Positions 1 through 6,442 of a stretch of 7,727 nt of DNA are shown in pieces. The notes beneath the pieces were generated by a model. The model saw nothing but the letters and a program-made list of their open reading frames with translations, had not been told where the DNA came from and did no database searches. This DNA is from Ferruginibacter sp. (GTDB taxonomy: Bacteria > Bacteroidota > Bacteroidia > Chitinophagales > Chitinophagaceae), in NCBI GenBank assembly GCA_025352435.1, contig JANXTN010000236.1, forward strand, positions 1 to 7,727, in the 5' to 3' direction. Numbering within the stretch: the stretch's first letter is position 1; each line of letters starts with the position of its first letter. The translations under genes were made by a program, and so were the position numbers.

Positions 1-1426
1 CGGATATCCTTACGTTGGTATTCAGGTTAATATTACCTGCATATAACCCTGTAACTCCTGCTGCTAAAGTAGCACCAAAAGCAGCGGCGGTATTTGCGTT
101 GGAGGTTAAATCAAGCGCAGGAGGAGTTGAAGTAATATCAAGCGCTTTAAGATTTGCGCTTCGTAACCCAACATGATTTCTATGCCGTGCCGCCACATAT
201 AAATTTAGAACGTTTGCAGGGTCAGTATTTTTAAAATATATTGGACTAAAACCATCTATATCAACCACTGAACCATCTCTTAGCAGAAGGCCTGATCTTG
301 TTTGTAAAACTGTTGTAGGCGCAGCAACATTGCTTCTCAATTCTAGAAATACCCAATCAACCACATTTTTATTTGGGTTTGGCTGATCATTAAAAACAGT
401 CGCGTTGGTTATATTTTCAGCAACTGTATTGGCCACATGCGCAAAGTTTGTTGCATACTCAGGAGTTCTATAAGGATCACTTGATGGCAATAAATTTCCG
501 GTAGGAGTCGCTCCAGGAACATAAGCAACAGTTGTTCTTAATTTATCATCCATTAGACCCGGCGTAAGCGGATTATAAGCTGCCTGCAAAAATATTTTTG
601 TATTCAACAATACAAATTTGTTCATTCCATATAATTCTCCACTATTGGAAGTAATTTCTGCAGCTATTGTATTAGCAGTTGTATCTTGGTTTCCCCCGGT
701 TAAACTCCAGTTTGTACCGTCCCAATAAAAACCTTTTAATTCAGCTTTTGTACCAACCACTTTTGTGGGATTAATATAGGTGGCAACAGCATTTGTTGTA
801 CCACCGGTTATACCGGTTTTGATAATCGGCCATGTGGTGAGCAAATAACTTTCGGTACGCGGATGTTTATATGCACTTGCCGCAGCTTTTGCTTGAACAC
901 CAATAGATGCAACATTATAAGTACTTCCTATATTGGTAATTGCAACTGGCATATAGTCGGTGCCCAGTCCAACGGGGATTGTATAGTTGGCAATATCTGC
1001 TGTTAATTCTTTTTTTACAATACCAGTACCATTGGTTTCAAAAAATTTTCCGATACCCATATTAATATTTATTTCCGCAGCGGCAAGGATAACCGTATTA
1101 TTTGCTATAATTAATTTCCCATTAGTAAATGTAACACCGTTGTTTATTTTAATGTCGCCCGTTATATTAGCATTGGTCACATTATCAATAATCAAAGACG
1201 GCAATGCAAAGCCATTCATATTTATATTTTGTATGGCTGATCCTTTTAGGGAAAGACTACCTGTGCCGCTTATATCTGCGCTGCTTAAAACATCACCTTG
1301 TACTATTACTGATGCGCCGGATTGTATATTAAATGTAGCCCCGCTATTAATTGTAAGCTGAGATTTTGCTGTAATAGTTAAACAAATCAAAGCAATACAT
1401 AAAATAAATGAAGATGTCGTTTTCAT
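1..1426 (-). CDS. Secreted repeat-rich surface protein with RHRNH module, N-terminal part (runs off left edge)
   Basis: Reading the minus strand from ATG at 1426-1424 gives 475 uninterrupted codons; the C-terminus lies outside the window. Residues 1-22 (MKTTSSFILC..., ending AKS before Q23) form a Sec signal peptide. Residues about 24-170 are Gly/Asn/Thr/Ile-rich with short alternating strands, as in parallel beta-helix surface proteins, and end with a Y-x-I-P-V-G segment near 148. Residues about 278-425 match a module I know from large secreted Bacteroidota proteins (often labelled hemagglutinin-like): LQAAYNP (280-286), VDWVFLELR (356-364), RSGLLLRDG (377-385) and RHRNHVG (414-420). Such proteins usually end in a type IX secretion sorting domain or another cell-surface anchor, but that end is not visible. 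No good Shine-Dalgarno precedes the start; AAAAGAAAATT is A-rich, usual for the phylum. Likely surface-exposed or secreted; ligand and function unknown. Confidence 0.85.
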   Translation of the reverse strand, partial: MKTTSSFILCIALICLTITAKSQLTINSGATFNIQSGASVIVQGDVLSSADISGTGSLSLKGSAIQNINMNGFALPSLIIDNVTNANITGDIKINNGVTFTNGKLIIANNTVILAAAEININMGIGKFFETNGTGIVKKELTADIANYTIPVGLGTDYMPVAITNIGSTYNVASIGVQAKAAASAYKHPRTESYLLTTWPIIKTGITGGTTNAVATYINPTKVVGTKAELKGFYWDGTNWSLTGGNQDTTANTIAAEITSNSGELYGMNKFVLLNTKIFLQAAYNPLTPGLMDDKLRTTVAYVPGATPTGNLLPSSDPYRTPEYATNFAHVANTVAENITNATVFNDQPNPNKNVVDWVFLELRSNVAAPTTVLQTRSGLLLRDGSVVDIDGFSPIYFKNTDPANVLNLYVAARHRNHVGLRSANLKALDITSTPPALDLTSNANTAAAFGATLAAGVTGLYAGNINLNTNVRIS

Positions 1427-1700
1427 AATTTTCTTTTCAGATACCTCTAAAAACATAATAATTTCGTTTGTTTTTTGGAAGATTTAAAGACGTCAAGTTA
1501 TTGGAATATAATATGAACGGTTTTTGTAGATGTTTTATTACACACGATTAGAATTTGTTCTCATCTTTTTTAAAAAATTTATTTAAACGTCACCTTTCTT
1601 ACTGGAATACTGTACATAAAACGAATTAAAAAGAGGAGTAGTATATTGTATGAATAACTTTATTAAGAAATCCATTTATTAAACTTTTATTAGTCGCCCC
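1427..1700. other. Divergent intergenic region
   Basis: This AT-rich spacer of 274 bp lies between two divergently transcribed genes and should hold both promoters. I could not fix either one. On the plus strand TTTG (1523-1526) is followed by TAGAATTTG (1549-1557), which resembles the Bacteroidota TTTG/TAnnTTTG pair but has one extra base in the -7 box and a spacer of 22. On the minus strand TATGTTTT (1457-1450) is one base off the -7 consensus and has no TTTG upstream. A possible ten-codon frame is listed separately. Confidence 0.5.
1650..1682 (+). other. Possible short upstream ORF (10 codons)
   Basis: ATG at 1650 opens a ten-codon frame (MNNFIKKSIY) ending with TAA at 1680-1682. It is preceded by AGGAG at 1634-1638, 11 bases upstream, the clearest Shine-Dalgarno-like string in this region. 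The frame is the same as that of the LOG gene, which starts 18 bp after this stop and has no Shine-Dalgarno of its own (AGTCGCCCC before ATG). It could be a leader peptide coupling translation to the gene behind it, or chance; the peptide matches nothing I recognise. Confidence 0.25.
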
Positions 1701-2414
1701 ATGACAAAATCAGAAATCAAATTTTTAGAAGGACCGCAGAACCGATGGAAGGATTTTAAATTCGCATTTAGTGTTTTGATGGAATTTATTAAAGGGTTTA
1801 GAAGTTTGCACTTTGCAGGTCCCTGTGTTACAATTTTTGGGTCTGCGAGATTTAAAGAAGATCATATTTATTACAAACAAACCGTGATAATTGCCGGCGA
1901 AATTGCCAAACTTGGTTTTACCATTTTAACAGGTGGCGGACCGGGTATTATGGAGGCAGCCAATCGTGGTGCTAGAGAAGTAGGAGGTAGAAGTGTAGGT
2001 TGTAATATTGTATTGCCGCACGAGCAAAACCACAATCCATATTTAGATACATGGGTAAATATCAAATACTTTTTTGTGCGCAAAACTCTGCTCATAAAAT
2101 ACTCATACGCATTTGTCGTAATGCCCGGCGGCTTCGGTACACTTGATGAATATTTTGAGGCACTTACTCTCATTCAAACAAAAATGATTAGCCAGTTTCC
2201 CATCATAATTTTCGATAAAGACTTTCATAAAGATATTATCGATCACATAGAAATGATGAAAGAAAAAGCTACTATTTCTCCCGAAGATCTGCAGCTTTGT
2301 TTGTTTACAGATTCGGTTGATGAAGCTGTGGCCCACATAAAAGAAAATGCTATTGGTAGGTTTAAACTAAAGCCTGCAGTTACCAGAAAAAAATGGTGGT
2401 TTTTTGAAAAGTAA
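1701..2414 (+). CDS. LOG-family (TIGR00730) nucleotide 5'-monophosphate phosphoribohydrolase
   Basis: A 237-residue Rossmann-fold protein of the LOG family, cytosolic. Family members hydrolyse nucleoside 5'-monophosphates to free base plus ribose 5-phosphate; plant and some bacterial members activate cytokinins, while bacterial PpnN acts on purine and pyrimidine nucleotides. Visible motifs are FGSARF (46-51), TGGGPGIMEAANRGA (77-91, phosphate-binding glycine loop) and PGGFGTLDE (142-150). The catalytic pair of the family, Arg and Glu, corresponds to R127 (in FFVRKTL) and E150. The length fits LOG proteins with an extra N-terminal helix (about residues 8-37) and a short basic C-terminus. The ATG at 1701 places the core at the usual distance; no Shine-Dalgarno is present. 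Older annotations call this family lysine decarboxylase because of the PGGxGTxxE motif; that is not its activity. Natural substrate unknown. The neighbour guaD, convergent, uses guanine, a possible product. Confidence 0.93.
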   Translation: MTKSEIKFLEGPQNRWKDFKFAFSVLMEFIKGFRSLHFAGPCVTIFGSARFKEDHIYYKQTVIIAGEIAKLGFTILTGGGPGIMEAANRGAREVGGRSVGCNIVLPHEQNHNPYLDTWVNIKYFFVRKTLLIKYSYAFVVMPGGFGTLDEYFEALTLIQTKMISQFPIIIFDKDFHKDIIDHIEMMKEKATISPEDLQLCLFTDSVDEAVAHIKENAIGRFKLKPAVTRKKWWFFEK

Positions 2415-2417
2415 AAT

Positions 2418-2515
2418 GGGGCTTTGCGCCGCATACAACAATGGATCTGTTGTTCGGGCTATTGTTACAACCTTGCTGCGCTGCTGTTTTCACTACTATC
2501 CCGCAGCTTTTGTAC
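2418..2515 (+). repeat. GC-rich degenerate intergenic element, copy 1
   Basis: This stretch between the LOG and guaD stop codons is GC-richer than its surroundings and shares an ordered set of words with the reverse complement of 3140-3247: GGGGCTTTG (2418-2426), TTCGGGCT (2453-2460) and TTGCTGCG (2473-2480). A shared TTTTGTAC is at 2508-2515, but in the other copy it lies before TTCGGGCT, so the alignment is not simple. A six-bp hairpin ACAACA/TGTTGT with a seven-base loop sits at 2435-2453; ATTGTT at 2461-2466 could pair with part of the same left arm instead. No T-tract follows, so it is not a standard intrinsic terminator. Boundaries are approximate. Confidence 0.5.
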
Positions 2516-2572
2516 TTTTACATCTCTGATAAATAATAATAATAAATTTTCGATTTTTTTGAGAGGAGTAAT

Positions 2573-3046
2573 TTAATACTCAATTTTATCATCATTTGAT
2601 TTCCACGCTTCAAATACTTTTAAAGCCTGTACTCTTCCAACTGCGATTAAAGGAATTTTTCTTTCGCCAATATCGCATTTCATTTCCTCGTAAAGCATAG
2701 AATCATCAAAGCCTAAAGCAGCAGCATCATACCTGTTGTTTGCAAAATAAATAACTTTTGGTCTTGCCCAATAAATGGCGCCAAGGCACATTGGGCAAGG
2801 CTCGCAGGAAGTATATATTTCGCAATCCTCTAACTGAAAACTATTTAAATTTTTGCACGCATCACGTATGGCAACAACTTCTGCATGGGCTGTAGGGTCG
2901 TTGGTAGAAGTAACTTTATTATTGCCACGACCTACAATTATATCATCTTTTACAATAACACATCCAAACGGGCCACCTTCTTTAGATATCATTCCTTTTT
3001 TTGATAGCTCAACAGCTTCCTGCATAAATTTTTCTTCTCTTGTCAT
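2573..3046 (-). CDS. guaD: Guanine deaminase (cytidine deaminase-like fold)
   Basis: Cytosolic zinc enzyme converting guanine to xanthine and ammonia, a step in purine catabolism and nitrogen salvage. From ATG at 3046-3044 it is 157 residues, against 156 for Bacillus subtilis GuaD, and resembles it throughout. Zinc ligands are H54 (in PTAHAEV), C84 and C87 (in PCPMCLGAIYWA); E56 is the proton shuttle. SNDPTAHAE-like (here STNDPTAHAE), YTSCEPCPMCLGAIYWARPK and the GFDDS segment near 112 are GuaD-specific and argue against tRNA adenosine deaminase or cytosine deaminase. The C-terminus ends in EY, as in B. subtilis GuaD, where the swapped tail closes the active site. A frame extension begins at TTG (3070-3068) with eight more residues, but the ATG fits the family. 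The gene is monocistronic, convergent with the LOG gene, and flanked on both sides by inverted GC-rich elements. Confidence 0.93.
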   Translation of the reverse strand: MTREEKFMQEAVELSKKGMISKEGGPFGCVIVKDDIIVGRGNNKVTSTNDPTAHAEVVAIRDACKNLNSFQLEDCEIYTSCEPCPMCLGAIYWARPKVIYFANNRYDAAALGFDDSMLYEEMKCDIGERKIPLIAVGRVQALKVFEAWKSNDDKIEY

Positions 3047-3052
3047 AACGGG

Positions 3053-3060
3053 CAAAACTA
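3053..3060 (-). promoter_or_regulatory. Probable -7 promoter box for guaD (TAGTTTTG)
   Basis: On the minus strand TAGTTTTG (3060 to 3053) matches the Bacteroidota -7 consensus TAnnTTTG exactly. Only six bases (CCCGTT) separate it from the ATG at 3046, so the predicted transcription start falls on or just before the start codon. No TTTG is present at the usual -33 spacing, which lowers confidence. Confidence 0.45.
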
Positions 3061-3139
3061 TAAAAAGCAATGTGGTTAATAGCGGTATGGTGAAAAATAC
3101 AGCATGCTTGCTTTATTGCCCATTAAAGATTTAAAGATG

Positions 3140-3247
3140 AAAGGTTGCAGGATGCGCAGGGGAAGTGCCGTCAGCGGCGGTACCGCAGCAATCGGAGCCC
3201 GAAGCAGCCTGTACAAAAGATGCTAAAAATGTAGTGATCAAAGCCCC
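3140..3247 (-). repeat. GC-rich degenerate intergenic element, copy 2 (inverted)
   Basis: Read on the minus strand, this element has, in order, GGGGCTTTG (3247-3239), TTCGGGCT (3203-3196) and TTGCTGCG (3191-3184), the same order as the plus-strand copy at 2418-2515. The spacers differ in length (26 and 12 bases in copy 1, 35 and 4 here). It also contains a perfect ten-base palindrome GCGGTACCGC (3177-3186) and a small GCCG/CGGC stem beside it. The GC content is far above that of the neighbouring sequence. Boundaries are approximate; this may be a dispersed repeat of the host genome or the remains of one. Confidence 0.5.
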
Positions 3248-3396
3248 AAATGAAAAATAAATGTATTAAAAGTTGTGAAAAAGGAAATAAAAACCTTGTT
3301 TGTTTTAAATTAAAGTGTTTTAAATTTTGTGGTGCCTGTTAATAGAGAGATGTTGTGTATTTTTACACTATCAAATGTTAGTTTAAAATAAATTTT

Positions 3397-3561
3397 ATGG
3401 GCATTTTAAGACAGATTGGACAGTATTTATACTTTGTAAAAAAAGATCCAAATGATAAAAGTACACAATGGATGAAATATATGCATGGCATAAACCGCTT
3501 AAGCATTTTGCTGTTTATTTTTGCTATGATTGTGCTTGCTATAAAATTATTAAGGAGTTAG
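3397..3561 (+). CDS. Small single-pass membrane protein (54 aa), DUF6728-like
   Basis: ATG at 3397 opens 54 codons ending in TAG (3559-3561). The N-terminal half is polar and aromatic (MGILRQIGQYLYFVKKDPND), followed by a WMKYMHGINRLS stretch (25-36) and one transmembrane helix at about 37-52 (ILLFIFAMIVLAIKLL). The pattern of a short amphipathic start, a KKDP motif, then MHGINR directly before the helix matches small Bacteroidota proteins that I believe are grouped as DUF6728; I recall this from memory and could not check it. Function unknown. Its last 12 bases overlap the 3' end of lpxB on the opposite strand. The start has no clear Shine-Dalgarno, only AAAATAAATTTT. The conserved-looking composition and clean frame argue that it is a real gene. 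Confidence 0.75.
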   Translation: MGILRQIGQYLYFVKKDPNDKSTQWMKYMHGINRLSILLFIFAMIVLAIKLLRS

Positions 3562-4650
3562 AAAAATATGTATTTCCTGTGCCGCATTTGCTGATGCATT
3601 GCCCGAGCCTTGCAACAAATTAGAGAGTTGATCGTAATCATTTTTTATTGATTTTATCTTGTCTGTATCTTCTAATAAAAGTTTCAATTCTTTTACTAGA
3701 TTGGTTACATTCAGTTCATCCTGGATCAATTCTTTTACAACTTCTTTGTTCATGATAAGGTTCACAAGCCCGATGTATTTTATTTTTATCAGCCGCTTTG
3801 CAATTTCATATGAAATTTTTCCACCTTTGTAACAGATAATTTGCGGTACTTTAAAAAGTGCGGTTTCTAAAGTAGCTGTACCACTTGTAACCATTGCTGC
3901 TGCTGACTTTGAAAGGAGGTTGTAGGTATCATCTGAAACGAATGATACATTTTTATAAGGCTGCAAATATTGTTCATATAAAGTATTTTCCACACTGGGT
4001 GCTTTAGCAACTATAAAATTATAATCCGGAAAACTTTCTGCCACCTGCAGCATGATGGGTAGCTTTATTGAAATTTCTTGCTTGCGGCTACCTGGTAAAA
4101 CAGCAACAATTTTTTCTTTTTTTATATCAGGATTTGCGGCGTTAAAATCTGAAATCACTTCAGCTAAAGGATGACCAACATAAGTAACTTCTACATCAAA
4201 CTTTTTGTAAAAATTTTTTTCAAAAGGAAGGATGACGAGCATTTTATCCACATCTCTTTTTATAGACTGCACACGGCTTTCCTTCCATGCCCAAATTTGT
4301 GGTGATATGTAGTAAACCACTTTTATTTTCTGCTGCTTCGCCCACTTTGCAATGCGTAAATTAAAACCCGGATAATCTATCAGAATCAACACATCTGGTT
4401 TGTATGCTAAAATATCTTTCTTGCAAAAAGTAAGATTAGAAAAGATTGTAGGCAGGTTTTTTATAACCTCTGCAAAGCCCATAAATGCAAGGTCTTTATA
4501 ATGTTTTACAATGTAAGTTCCTGCAGCTTCCATTTTATTTCCACCCCAACCACGAAAGTTTACTGCGCTGTCTTTTTTGATTAGTTCTTTAATCAAATTA
4601 CTGCCATGTAAATCCCCACTGGCTTCGCCTGCAATAATGTAGTATTTCAT
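3550..4650 (-). CDS. lpxB: Lipid-A-disaccharide synthase LpxB
   Basis: Glycosyltransferase family 19 enzyme that joins UDP-2,3-diacylglucosamine and 2,3-diacylglucosamine 1-phosphate (lipid X) into the lipid A disaccharide, on the inner face of the cytoplasmic membrane. With ATG at 4650-4648 it is 366 residues (E. coli 382). Family motifs appear in order: GEASGD (8-13), IDYPGFN (91-97), YISPQIWAWK (114-123), LPFE (141-144), VGHPLAE (158-164), LPGSRKQE (185-192), TSGTATLE (255-262) and YIGLVNLIMN (292-301). The frame is open for 36 more codons upstream, but these have no family counterpart and would run into the divergent gene; the chosen start puts GEASGD eight residues in, as expected. No other lpx gene is adjacent, so it appears to be transcribed alone. 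Confidence 0.96.
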   Translation of the reverse strand: MKYYIIAGEASGDLHGSNLIKELIKKDSAVNFRGWGGNKMEAAGTYIVKHYKDLAFMGFAEVIKNLPTIFSNLTFCKKDILAYKPDVLILIDYPGFNLRIAKWAKQQKIKVVYYISPQIWAWKESRVQSIKRDVDKMLVILPFEKNFYKKFDVEVTYVGHPLAEVISDFNAANPDIKKEKIVAVLPGSRKQEISIKLPIMLQVAESFPDYNFIVAKAPSVENTLYEQYLQPYKNVSFVSDDTYNLLSKSAAAMVTSGTATLETALFKVPQIICYKGGKISYEIAKRLIKIKYIGLVNLIMNKEVVKELIQDELNVTNLVKELKLLLEDTDKIKSIKNDYDQLSNLLQGSGNASANAAQEIHIFLTP

Positions 4651-4673
4651 TTTTTTACCTGAGAAGTTTCCTT

Positions 4674-4681
4674 GCAAAGTA
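4674..4681 (-). promoter_or_regulatory. Possible -7 box for lpxB (TACTTTGC)
   Basis: On the minus strand TACTTTGC (4681 to 4674) resembles TAnnTTTG with one spacer base missing. It lies 23 bases before the lpxB ATG, which would give a leader of under 20 bases. There is no TTTG at the expected -33 distance. This is a weak call, supported mainly by position. Confidence 0.3.
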
Positions 4682-4716
4682 GTAATTAAAAAACACAAAT
4701 TTTCTTTATAAAAAAC

Positions 4717-4724
4717 TATCTTTA
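4717..4724 (+). promoter_or_regulatory. Possible -7 box for the L,D-transpeptidase operon (TATCTTTA)
   Basis: TATCTTTA differs from TAnnTTTG only in its last base and lies 17 bases before the ATG at 4742, in the 91-bp divergent spacer shared with lpxB. The upstream -33 element is not recognisable. It would drive the transpeptidase gene and the RlpA-like gene behind it. Confidence 0.3.
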
Positions 4725-4741
4725 AATTATAAATAAATTTT

Positions 4742-6421
4742 ATGTTTTGCTTTACCAAACTACTCTATACAGTAATTTTTTTACTGTTTGTTGGTTTTGC
4801 ATCCTGTAAATATCAACCCGCTCAGGTAAAGAATGATCTCGTAACAGATGCTTCTCAAATGGATGAGAAGATAAAACTAAACATTGAAAATGTAATTGCT
4901 GCTGCAGCTAGTAGTGAACATTTGCAGGACTCTATTCAACTGAAGTACTATAAAGTTCTGAAATATTTGTACGAACATAACGGGTATAAAGGTATTTGGA
5001 GTAGCAACGAAAAATGGACGCCCAATGTCACTATGCTTTTAAATTTTATAGATACTGCAGCCTTGAGTGGATTGTACAAAGAGGATTACCATTTCACAGA
5101 AATAAACAAAATAAAAAACAGTCTGGAGTTGGACTCTGTAAAAAAAATGGATGCAATGCAGTGGGCCAATGCAGATATTATTTTTAGTGATGCTCTGGCT
5201 GGCTTATTGAAAGATTTAAAACAGGGGAGGCTGATGCCGGAAAGTCTATCATACGGGAGTGATACAGCAAAATACAGCCCTTTTTTTTATAATTTTTTTC
5301 AAAAAACAGTCGTAGGCGAACCGCTGGATGGTTTGCTTGCAACTGTCCAACCACAACATTATGGGTATAAAAAATTAAAAATTGCGTTAAAAAAGTTTCA
5401 TGAGGGCATGGATAGCAAAGTGTATACTTATCTAAATTATCCTGCTAAAGATTCCTCAGCTTTTTTGCAAAAGTTTAAAAAGCGAATGAGCGAAGAGGGC
5501 ATTGAAATAGGAGCAAATGCAGATAGTAATGAAATGAAAAGGCTTGTAAAATTATACGAAGCAAAGCATGGATTGCCCACTGACGGAAAAATTGGAAAGG
5601 GCGTGATTGAAAAATTGAATTTTACTGATATGCAGAAGTTCAATTTTATTGCCATTACTCTGGATAAGTACAAGCTTTTACCTGAAAAAATGCCTGAAAA
5701 ATATATTTGGGTTAATTTACCTTCTTATTATTTACAGGTGTGGAGTGCAGATACAATATCGTTTACCTCTAAAATAATCTGCGGAAAACCATCTACACCT
5801 ACACCGCATATTACAAGTGCTATTAATAATATGGTATTATACCCTACATGGACTGTGCCCGAAAGTATTATAAAAAAAGATATGCTGCCGGGCCTTAAAA
5901 AAAATGCATCCTACCTGGCAAGAAAAGGTTTTTACCTTTTAAACGGAAAGGGAGAACAAGTGGATGCAACAGCAATTAACTGGGAAAAATATACCAAAGG
6001 AATTCCATTCCTAATTCAACAGGGTAGTGGTGATGACAATGCCTTAGGCATTATAAAATTTAATTTTGATAATCCCTATTCAGTATATTTACACGATACA
6101 AATCAACGTTATCTCTTTAAAAAAACTGCAAGATCCCTAAGCCATGGTTGTGTGCGTGTTCAGGAGTGGCAAAAACTTGCCGGTTTTATTGTAAGTAACG
6201 ACAGTATAAACCGAAAAAAAACTGAACCACTGACCTATAATACTGACTCCATTATGAGATGGATAGCTCAAAAACAAAAACATAGTGTAAGTGTAAAAAA
6301 TAAGATACCATTATACATACGATACTTCAGTTGTGAACCAGTAAATGGTACTATAAAATTTTATGACGATATTTACGGCGAGGACAAAGCTTTAAAACTT
6401 AGGTTCTTTGCTGCCAAATAA
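4742..6421 (+). CDS. L,D-transpeptidase lipoprotein (YcbB/LdtD-like, YkuD domain)
   Basis: A 559-residue periplasmic enzyme expected to form 3-3 crosslinks in peptidoglycan or attach other groups to it. The N-terminus is hydrophobic and ends in FASC with C22, a reasonable though imperfect lipobox, so it is probably a lipoprotein. Residues about 60-200 fit the scaffold domain of YcbB-type enzymes (YLYEHNGYKGIW, LSGLYKEDYH). Residues about 245-293 are a peptidoglycan-binding helical domain (LYEAKHGLPTDGKIGKGVI). The YkuD catalytic domain starts near 321 (YIWVNLPSYYLQVW) and has HDT (451-453) and SHGCVRV (467-473), with C470 as nucleophile and H451, H468 and R472 retained. Size and domain order fit E. 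coli LdtD (615 residues). All active-site residues look intact. The RlpA-like gene follows after 21 bp in the same direction, suggesting one cell-wall transcript. Substrate preference cannot be read from the sequence. Confidence 0.93.
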   Translation: MFCFTKLLYTVIFLLFVGFASCKYQPAQVKNDLVTDASQMDEKIKLNIENVIAAAASSEHLQDSIQLKYYKVLKYLYEHNGYKGIWSSNEKWTPNVTMLLNFIDTAALSGLYKEDYHFTEINKIKNSLELDSVKKMDAMQWANADIIFSDALAGLLKDLKQGRLMPESLSYGSDTAKYSPFFYNFFQKTVVGEPLDGLLATVQPQHYGYKKLKIALKKFHEGMDSKVYTYLNYPAKDSSAFLQKFKKRMSEEGIEIGANADSNEMKRLVKLYEAKHGLPTDGKIGKGVIEKLNFTDMQKFNFIAITLDKYKLLPEKMPEKYIWVNLPSYYLQVWSADTISFTSKIICGKPSTPTPHITSAINNMVLYPTWTVPESIIKKDMLPGLKKNASYLARKGFYLLNGKGEQVDATAINWEKYTKGIPFLIQQGSGDDNALGIIKFNFDNPYSVYLHDTNQRYLFKKTARSLSHGCVRVQEWQKLAGFIVSNDSINRKKTEPLTYNTDSIMRWIAQKQKHSVSVKNKIPLYIRYFSCEPVNGTIKFYDDIYGEDKALKLRFFAAK

Positions 6422-6442
6422 TTTGTTTACCAATATCAAAGC

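Larger units (their letters stand above)
3047..3396. other. 350-bp intergenic region between guaD and the small membrane protein gene
   Basis: No gene is supported here. It holds the guaD promoter box (3053-3060), the second GC-rich element (about 3140-3247) and an AT-rich stretch (3248-3396). The last part contains a ten-base direct repeat, GTTTTAAATT, at 3302-3311 and 3317-3326, which could be chance in sequence this AT-rich. The promoter of the gene at 3397 should be here; the only candidate, TAGTTT at 3379-3384, is incomplete and has no well-spaced TTTG. Confidence 0.5.

Noticed and set aside
987..1361. 124-codon open frame on the plus strand
   Set aside because: It lies entirely inside the minus-strand surface-protein gene, has no recognisable domain, and its hydrophobic composition is what the opposite strand of such Thr/Asn/Ile-rich coding sequence produces.
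1523..1557. TTTG ... TAGAATTTG as the LOG promoter
   Set aside because: The -7 box has three bases between TA and TTTG instead of two, and the distance between the two TTTG words exceeds the usual range; kept only as a note in the intergenic entry.
1701..2414. Lysine decarboxylase annotation for the LOG-family gene
   Set aside because: The PGGxGTxxE motif led to this name in older databases, but the family's demonstrated activity is nucleotide phosphoribohydrolase and there is no pyridoxal-phosphate site.
1871..2434. Three minus-strand frames under and beyond the LOG gene
   Set aside because: They are antisense to a well-conserved gene and match no protein family I know.
2435..2453. ACAACA/TGTTGT hairpin as a terminator
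   Set aside because: The stem is only six bp, mostly weak, and no T-run follows on either strand, so it is not called as an intrinsic terminator.
2530..2546. TAA-type microsatellite after guaD
   Set aside because: Four imperfect TAA units in AT-rich intergenic DNA are expected by chance.
3047..3070. TTG start that would add eight residues to guaD
   Set aside because: The ATG at 3046 gives 157 residues, almost the length of B. subtilis GuaD, and the extra residues have no counterpart; the extension would also place the promoter box inside the gene.
4651..4758. 36-codon N-terminal extension of lpxB
   Set aside because: It precedes the usual LpxB start, has no family match, and would overlap the divergent L,D-transpeptidase gene.
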